In this document: one piece after another, positions 40,530 through 44,842 of the stretch
Layout of the letters: each line of letters begins with the position of its first letter
Position numbering within the stretch: the stretch's first letter is position 1
Source: an uncultured Ruminococcus sp.
Lineage (GTDB): Bacteria > Bacillota > Clostridia > Oscillospirales > Acutalibacteraceae
DNA: 44,842 nt
Reading direction: 5' to 3'
Assembly: GCA_902776975.1 (NCBI GenBank)
Contig: CACYSI010000036.1
Coordinates: 1 to 44,842 of the forward strand
The notes under the pieces: model-generated
Told to the model about the DNA's origin: nothing
Seen by the model: the letters and a program-made list of their open reading frames with translations, nothing else
The model's database searches: none
Translations under genes and position numbers: made by a program

Positions 40530-41156
40530 ATGAGGATTACGGTTGTTTGCGGCGCTCCGTGCGGCAAAAAAGGCTCACAGATCGCGGCTATGGCTCTTAT
40601 CGACGCAATGAGATCAAGGGGGCATGAGGTCACAGCTGTATGCTCCGATACGGATAATGCCGATATCGAAGGTTGTATCGTATTGTCGGGACGCGGTATT
40701 TGGAGCTCGGGATTTGATAAGCAGGATATTTCAGCGCTCAGCGAGTCGGTCAACAGCTCGCTTGAGCTTATTATAGCCGACAGTGACGTCGTACATATAA
40801 TGGCGCCGACTGTCATTGGAAGAACTGCATTGAGGTACTGTCTTAGGCACTGTATACCTGTTACGGCGGGTTTTTACGCAGAGGTCACCTCATCTTACAG
40901 GCGGTCCCTGGCGGGCAACGTGAGGCTCGCGGATCGTACTTTGTACAGGATGAGGTACAACAGCTTTTATCGTTACGCGGTCGCTTTGCTTTATCCGTCT
41001 CAACTTTGCCGCAGTCTGCTCGAGAGAGCCGCTTCGGCCGAGACGAACGGCTTTGTACTTTCAGATCCCTCGTGCCCGATAAACAAGGGGCAGGGAGTGT
41101 TTTCACTTTCACAAAGCGCGGATATATTTGAAAAAATGCTGTACTCGGTAAGATGA
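40530..41156 (+). CDS. Half-length GT4-like protein (N-terminal domain only)
   Basis: A 208-residue protein resembling only the N-terminal acceptor-binding half of GT4 glycosyltransferases: MRITVVCGAPCGKKGSQIAAMALIDAM start, RGHEVTAVC, DVVHIMAPTVIGRTALRYCLR, HCIPVTAGFYAEV and YRYAVALLYPSQLCRSLLER, each matching the usual DVVHIQxP, GIPVTxGFH and CPSQFIAxxL blocks. Full-length GT4 proteins are about 380-400 residues. The C-terminal donor-binding half with its catalytic E-x7-E motif is missing; the protein ends in unrelated residues. No frame-shifted remainder was visible downstream before the terminator. It has a good promoter and RBS-like sequence (CAGGTG), so it is expressed perhaps as a regulatory or inactive protein, or is a decayed gene. 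Identification is moderate. Confidence 0.55.
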   Translation: MRITVVCGAPCGKKGSQIAAMALIDAMRSRGHEVTAVCSDTDNADIEGCIVLSGRGIWSSGFDKQDISALSESVNSSLELIIADSDVVHIMAPTVIGRTALRYCLRHCIPVTAGFYAEVTSSYRRSLAGNVRLADRTLYRMRYNSFYRYAVALLYPSQLCRSLLERAASAETNGFVLSDPSCPINKGQGVFSLSQSADIFEKMLYSVR

Positions 41157-41187
41157 CTGTCTTTCTAAAAAAATACGAACTTTTTTT

Positions 41188-41216
41188 AAAAGCGTGCCTC
41201 AGGCGCGCTTTTATTG
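41188..41216 (+). terminator. Terminator after the GT4-like gene
   Basis: AAAAGCGTGCC and GGCGCGCTTTT pair (one G-U or mismatch) around TCA, followed by ATTG. The stop codon is 32 bp upstream. Confidence 0.7.
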
Positions 41217-41336
41217 TATATTATTTACAAGGCTTTCTGAGTTTTCGCTGCGGGAATAGGTTTTTTCTTGATTTACTTTCGTTTTTTTGCCCTATTTTAT
41301 CGGTCTTCATTTGTAAAAAATTAATAATAAATTAAT

Positions 41337-41365
41337 TTGACATCCTGAGTTTGTAAAGATATAAT
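41337..41365 (+). promoter_or_regulatory. Promoter upstream of the sortase-LCP gene pair
   Basis: TTGACA (41337-41342), 17-bp spacer, TATAAT (41360-41365). The two structured repeats lie between it and the sortase start, giving a leader of over 400 nt. Confidence 0.7.
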
Positions 41366-41403
41366 ATACTGGTAGTATTAGAATAGGTAAAAGGGCTTTC
41401 TTG

Positions 41404-41584
41404 TTTGACAGGAAACTACAACAAGCTGTATAAATGTTTGCTCACAAAGATAAATTATACAAACTGTAATATTACGGCAACATCTGTCAAATAAAAAATA
41501 TTTACAGTCCCCGCTCAGCAGCGCACTGCGTGCGCACGAGCGATGGGTAGACGAAATCGCGCGCTCCAGGCGCACGCTTTCTTG
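41404..41584 (+). repeat. Structured dispersed repeat, copy B (181 bp)
   Basis: First unit of a tandem pair. It begins TTTGACAGGAAACTACAAC, ends GCGCACGCTTTCTTG, and shares inverted ends (TTTGACAG with CTGTCAAA). The -10-like box is TATAAA. The GC-rich half folds as in copy A, without the 25-bp duplication; the terminal small hairpin is GCGCT-CCA-GGCGC with one G-U. The same CTTTCTTG motif precedes it (41396-41403), as though left by another unit. Confidence 0.85.
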
Positions 41585-41767
41585 TTTGACAGGAAACTAC
41601 AACAAACTGTATAATTGTTTGTTTTACAAAGACTGATTTTTCAAACTGTATTATTACGGAAAAATCTGTCAAATAAAAAATAATTTATAGTCCCCGCTCA
41701 GTAGCGCACTGCGTGCGCACGAGCGATGGGTAGACGAAATCGCGCGCTCCAAGCGCACGCTTTCTTG
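41585..41767 (+). repeat. Structured dispersed repeat, copy C (183 bp)
   Basis: Second unit of the tandem pair, directly upstream of the sortase gene. TTGACA and TATAAT boxes at an 18-bp spacing recur inside it, and the small hairpin reads GCGCT-CCA-AGCGC, fully paired. Compared with copy B, the pairing is kept although the sequence differs (G-U here becomes A-U), which hints at selection on RNA structure. No gene lies in 41157-41783. Confidence 0.85.
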
Positions 41768-41783
41768 TTCGGATGGTGTGCTA

Positions 41784-42713
41784 ATGAAGGATAATATGGA
41801 AAACAACATTGAAAACGATATCGAAAACAACGTTGAGGATAAGATCGACGAGAATACCGATGTTGTGACTGATACCGATAATAAAAAACCTAAAAAGAAG
41901 ACAGTTTGGATCATCGTGCTTGTGATCAGCCTCATTGTTTTGATCACGGGCGGCATCTTTATGTTCCGCTATTTCAGTCAGAAGGATGTAAAACGCGAGG
42001 ACTTCACGCCTACAGAGCCCGCTACCGAGGCTCCCACAGCGGCTCCCACTCAGGCTCCTACCGAGCCTCCTACAGAGAAGGGCCCTTTGACGGCTTTCGG
42101 CTACACTTTGGCTGATCTGGGCGATTTTGATGTGGACTTTGACGAGCTGAACTCTATCAATACCGATATATACGCATGGCTGTATATCCCCGGTACCGAG
42201 GTGGATTATCCCGTAGCTCAGAGTATAGAATACAAAGAGGACGACTTCTATCTGGATCATAACATTTACAGACAGTATCAGTTCTCGGGTACGATATACT
42301 CTCAGCTCAAGAACCATCTGGACTTCCACGATCCGGTCACGGTGCTTTACGGTCACAATATGCTCAACGGTACTATGTTCGCTTCTCTGCATCGCTTTGA
42401 GGACAGAGACTTCTTTGACGAGTATAACACGGCGTTCGTACTGACTAAGGATAAGGTGCTTACATATCTTATCTACTCAGCATATGTCTTTGATGACAGA
42501 CACATACTTAATACATATAACTTTAGTGAAGAGGGCGTTTTTCAGGAGTATCTCGACTCCACACTGGAGCCTCACTCGTACAGTGAAAACGTGCGTGAGG
42601 GCGTGAAGCTCAATACGAGCAACCGCATACTGACGTTGAGCACCTGCACGGGAGGCGCGTCCAACACGAGGTACTTAGTACAGGGGGTATTGGTAGATGA
42701 GCGCAAAAGATAG
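41784..42713 (+). CDS. Class B sortase
   Basis: A 309-residue membrane protein: acidic, Asn/Glu-rich cytoplasmic N-terminus, one transmembrane helix (about 41-64), a TEAPTAAPTQAPTEPPTE linker, and a sortase domain (about 105-309). Catalytic residues are His in LYGHNMLNG (about 191), Cys in TLSTCTGG (about 288) and Arg in SNTRYLVQG (about 296). The layout and the YGHN/STC context fit class B. Sortases cleave a sorting signal and join surface proteins to peptidoglycan or to each other; class B enzymes often serve few substrates. No sorting motif was seen in the window's proteins, so the substrate is elsewhere. Start 41784 follows GGATGGTG; ATG 41794 with AAGGA is an alternative. The 3' end overlaps the LCP gene by 17 bp. 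Confidence 0.88.
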   Translation: MKDNMENNIENDIENNVEDKIDENTDVVTDTDNKKPKKKTVWIIVLVISLIVLITGGIFMFRYFSQKDVKREDFTPTEPATEAPTAAPTQAPTEPPTEKGPLTAFGYTLADLGDFDVDFDELNSINTDIYAWLYIPGTEVDYPVAQSIEYKEDDFYLDHNIYRQYQFSGTIYSQLKNHLDFHDPVTVLYGHNMLNGTMFASLHRFEDRDFFDEYNTAFVLTKDKVLTYLIYSAYVFDDRHILNTYNFSEEGVFQEYLDSTLEPHSYSENVREGVKLNTSNRILTLSTCTGGASNTRYLVQGVLVDERKR

Positions 42714-44649
42714 ACATTATAAGCCGCGTCGTTTCAGAGAAGAGACCGTAAACGCCGCGGAGGATAAACTCAAAAAATCAAGATCTGCCGCGAAGTATAT
42801 GGTCAACGCTAATGAGGAAACCGCGGTGGAGCCCGGCTCCGAGAACAACGGCGCTCCTAAACAGGTCAGATTTCCTTCTAAGGTCAACGTACCTGTGGAG
42901 GAGCCTGTATCAAGGCCCTCAACAAGAAGGAAAAATTATACAGTGACCGGAAATCGGCGTAAGCCTATGGTAACCGGTGATGATCCTATAGCCGATTTAC
43001 CGAGAACCGGGAGAGATGATATCAGCTCAGCGGATACTAAGATCAACGAGCCTGAGGTTTTGATTCCCGCTGCCGCTGCCGTTGTTGCCGAGGATTTGAA
43101 GAAAGCCTCCGTATCGGCAGAGCCTGAGTTGGTTGAGGAAATAGCCGCAGCTAAAGCCGCTGAAGCTGTTGTTGCCGAGGCTGAAGCTGCTGAAACCGAC
43201 ATTGCTGAAGCTGACGCTGCTGAAACCGACATTGCTGAAGCTGACGCTCAAACAGATGTCAAGACCGACGCTCAGACAACCGAAAAAGAGGCTGATGAAC
43301 ATACTGAGGCACAGCCTGAGGCTGCTGCTGAGGCACAGACCGAGACACGATCCGAAGCTAAGGCTGAGGAAGGCTCTGAAGAAGAAACCGAGAAGGCTGC
43401 CGAGGACAAGCCCTTGGACGACAGCCTCGACTATGTGATGCCGTATCATCATGAGCACAAAGGTCATCGTCATCACCACCGCTCCTCGCATCACAGCTCG
43501 ACAGGCATCTCTTCCGTAGATGAAGACGGCGATGGAGCGTGGGATGATAATCCCGATGATTATGTGCAGGAGGAGCCTAAGCCTAAACGCAAAAAGAGCA
43601 AAGCCAGCAAGGTGCTCATCTCGATACTGTGTGTGATCCTCGCACTGGTAGTAGGCGTAGTCTCTACCTTCTTTATCATGCGTGAGATCGGTCGTAAAAA
43701 GATGCATAATTACGATAAGATCGAGATCAATGCTCCCGCTAAGGATGAATCCGGTAATGCCATCGATACTATCGACGCTACGGGTCGAGTTATCAAGTAT
43801 AACGGAGTATCTTATGCTTTCAACGATAACGTGGTCAGCATAACCTTCATAGGTACCGATGAAGGTACCGATAAGAACGAGGGCAAAGAGATGGGCGACG
43901 CTATATATGTCTTGGCTGTTGACGCAAAGACCGGCTCTACCAAGATCCTCGGTATATCGAGAGATACCATGTCGGATGTTGATGTATACTCCGATGAGGG
44001 TAAATTTATAGATACCGAAAAGCTGCAGATGACATATGCGTATTCGTTCAAAGGTACTAACGTGACCGGAGGACAGAATACCCTCACAACTATTTCAAGA
44101 CTGTTCTACGGATTACCTATGAACGATTATTTCGCTATCAATCTCAACGCGCTCAAAACGCTCAACGACGCTATAGGCGGCGTTACGCTGACATCTTCTA
44201 TGACCTTTGAATCGCCTGAGGACGGAAGAACTATCTTAGAGGGAGAGACCGTTACTTTGCACGGAGCTGAGGCTGAGAAGTATGTGCGCAGCCGTGATAT
44301 AGCAGAGCTTGAGTCCAACAACGACCGTATGGCGCGTCAGCAGGAGTACATCAGGGCGTTTATCGCTTCGATATTCCCCGCAGCCAAGAAGGATATCTCT
44401 GTCGTTTCCAATCTCTACAGCGCGATCAAAGAGAATTCGGATTCTACCCTCGATATCACCAAGCTCACTTATATCGCTTCTATGGCGCTCTCACATATGA
44501 AAAGCGCCTCGGATATAGAGTATATCAACCTTTCCGGTAAGATCGTTGAGGGCAAGAACGCTGAGATGTATGTCAGCAACGAGGACGCTATCAAAACTAT
44601 GCTCGATGTATTCTATACTCCTATGCAGAGCACCGCAAGCGAAGAATAA
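42697..44649 (+). CDS. LytR-CpsA-Psr (LCP) family protein
   Basis: A 650-residue protein with an unusually long cytoplasmic N-terminus (about 305 residues) of low complexity, rich in Ala, Glu, Thr, with an imperfect AETDIAEADA tandem repeat at about 165-185 and a His-rich stretch (YHHEHKGHRHHHRSSHH). One transmembrane helix (about 306-328) precedes the LCP domain (about 375-600): GDAIYVLAVDAKT, ILGISRDTMSD, LNDAIGGVTL and YVRSRDIAELESNNDRMARQQ, with the conserved Asp and Arg residues. LCP enzymes attach secondary polymers such as teichoic acid or capsule to peptidoglycan. It overlaps the sortase gene by 17 bp, implying co-translation. The long tail is not typical and may be regulatory. Confidence 0.9.
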   Translation: MSAKDRHYKPRRFREETVNAAEDKLKKSRSAAKYMVNANEETAVEPGSENNGAPKQVRFPSKVNVPVEEPVSRPSTRRKNYTVTGNRRKPMVTGDDPIADLPRTGRDDISSADTKINEPEVLIPAAAAVVAEDLKKASVSAEPELVEEIAAAKAAEAVVAEAEAAETDIAEADAAETDIAEADAQTDVKTDAQTTEKEADEHTEAQPEAAAEAQTETRSEAKAEEGSEEETEKAAEDKPLDDSLDYVMPYHHEHKGHRHHHRSSHHSSTGISSVDEDGDGAWDDNPDDYVQEEPKPKRKKSKASKVLISILCVILALVVGVVSTFFIMREIGRKKMHNYDKIEINAPAKDESGNAIDTIDATGRVIKYNGVSYAFNDNVVSITFIGTDEGTDKNEGKEMGDAIYVLAVDAKTGSTKILGISRDTMSDVDVYSDEGKFIDTEKLQMTYAYSFKGTNVTGGQNTLTTISRLFYGLPMNDYFAINLNALKTLNDAIGGVTLTSSMTFESPEDGRTILEGETVTLHGAEAEKYVRSRDIAELESNNDRMARQQEYIRAFIASIFPAAKKDISVVSNLYSAIKENSDSTLDITKLTYIASMALSHMKSASDIEYINLSGKIVEGKNAEMYVSNEDAIKTMLDVFYTPMQSTASEE

Positions 44650-44670
44650 ACCTAATAAAACCATTTACGA

Positions 44671-44704
44671 CGCTGTCACCCATAGTAGGTGGCAGCGCTT
44701 TTTT
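44671..44704 (+). terminator. Terminator after the LCP gene
   Basis: CGCTGTCACC and GGTGGCAGCG pair (one G-U) around a 7-nt loop, followed by CTTTTTTTG. Confidence 0.9.
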
Positions 44705-44753
44705 GCGCTCAAAGCCAATAGATATTAAAGTGTTTTATTGCTACTTAGATAAT

Positions 44754-44842
44754 ATGTAGTGACCCCACTTTGCAAGACGTGGATTTACCTGTATACTTAA
44801 AATGCAAGAAATAAGGTAACAGGGATTACCGCATACAAAGGA
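44754..44842 (+). mobile_element. Possible left end of an IS element (IS3-like), cut by the window edge
   Basis: From 44756 the sequence TGTAGTGACCCCACTTTGC resembles the left terminal repeat of some IS3-family elements, and AAGGTAACAGGG sits where a transposase leader would be. The call is weak because the gene and the right end are outside the window. Confidence 0.3.

Noticed and set aside
41153-41335. A 60-codon frame after the GT4-like gene
   Set aside because: It overlaps the terminator, begins within the stop codon region, is AT-rich without an RBS, and shows no recognisable protein.
1-44842. tRNA, rRNA, prophage and plasmid functions
   Set aside because: No cloverleaf, rRNA segment, integrase, phage structural gene, replication gene or toxin-antitoxin pair was seen.

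Overview
The window looks like a chromosomal segment of a Gram-positive, spore-forming anaerobe of the Clostridia, most likely a Ruminococcus-type gut bacterium. The grounds are a spoIIA operon, SpoVAD and SpoVT sequences, a glycine riboswitch, a PyrR attenuator, Thr/Pro/Glu-rich surface linkers (TEAPTEAPT type) and, above all, several secreted dockerin proteins with cohesin-like repeats and starch-binding-like modules. That combination recalls the amylosome of Ruminococcus bromii. The species call is inference; no rRNA or tRNA gene was seen.

Layout. 1-3.5 kb: a divergent pair, a UgtP-like glycolipid glycosyltransferase and a VanW-domain membrane protein. 3.7-13.6 kb: three large secreted dockerin proteins in a row, each with its own sigma-A-like promoter. 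Two are multi-module, apparently non-catalytic glycan binders that share a duplicated N-terminal half. The third has four cohesin-like repeats plus a dockerin, like an adaptor scaffoldin. 13.7-15.4 kb: a frameshifted spoVT and a small membrane-anchored protein with one cohesin-like domain. 15.4-20 kb: a CAP/SCP protein, an isolated spoVAD, a small unknown gene and a fourth dockerin protein. 20-20.6 kb is a gene-free stretch of dispersed repeats. 20.6-26 kb (minus strand): sigF-spoIIAB-spoIIAA, then folC-rsmI-trmN6 and a FliB-type gene. 26-31 kb: glycine-riboswitch-controlled AGCS symporter, Nudix hydrolase, flavin reductase, a YbeY relative that lacks two of three metal ligands, and a nitroreductase. 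31-34 kb: tandem esterases carrying an N-terminal dockerin and a CBM26-like module. 34-37 kb: a probable operon of an unknown membrane protein (TTG start), a PP2C phosphatase and an L,D-transpeptidase-like protein lacking the usual catalytic Cys. 37-40.3 kb: a DMT exporter, then pyrR and a uracil permease behind a PyrR attenuator. 40.5-44.8 kb: a half-length GT4-like protein, two tandem copies of a structured 181-bp repeat, a class B sortase overlapping an LCP protein, and possibly the left end of an IS element.

How the parts may work together. The most interesting content is a surface-assembly gene set: dockerin-bearing binders and esterases (3.7-11 kb, 18-20 kb, 30.9-33.9 kb) could dock onto the four-cohesin scaffoldin (11.1-13.6 kb), which has its own dockerin and could attach to the membrane-anchored cohesin (14.6-15.3 kb). 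Sortase and LCP proteins act on surface attachment in general, but no LPXTG-type substrate was seen here. The cohesin calls are made from sequence pattern only. A roughly 200-residue module found four times in three of these proteins is one I do not recognise.

The window also carries several dispersed elements: three copies of a 181-209 bp repeat with an internal promoter and a GC-rich structured half, a 45-bp palindrome in two places (one directly behind the PyrR attenuator terminator), and two copies each of two other intergenic repeats.
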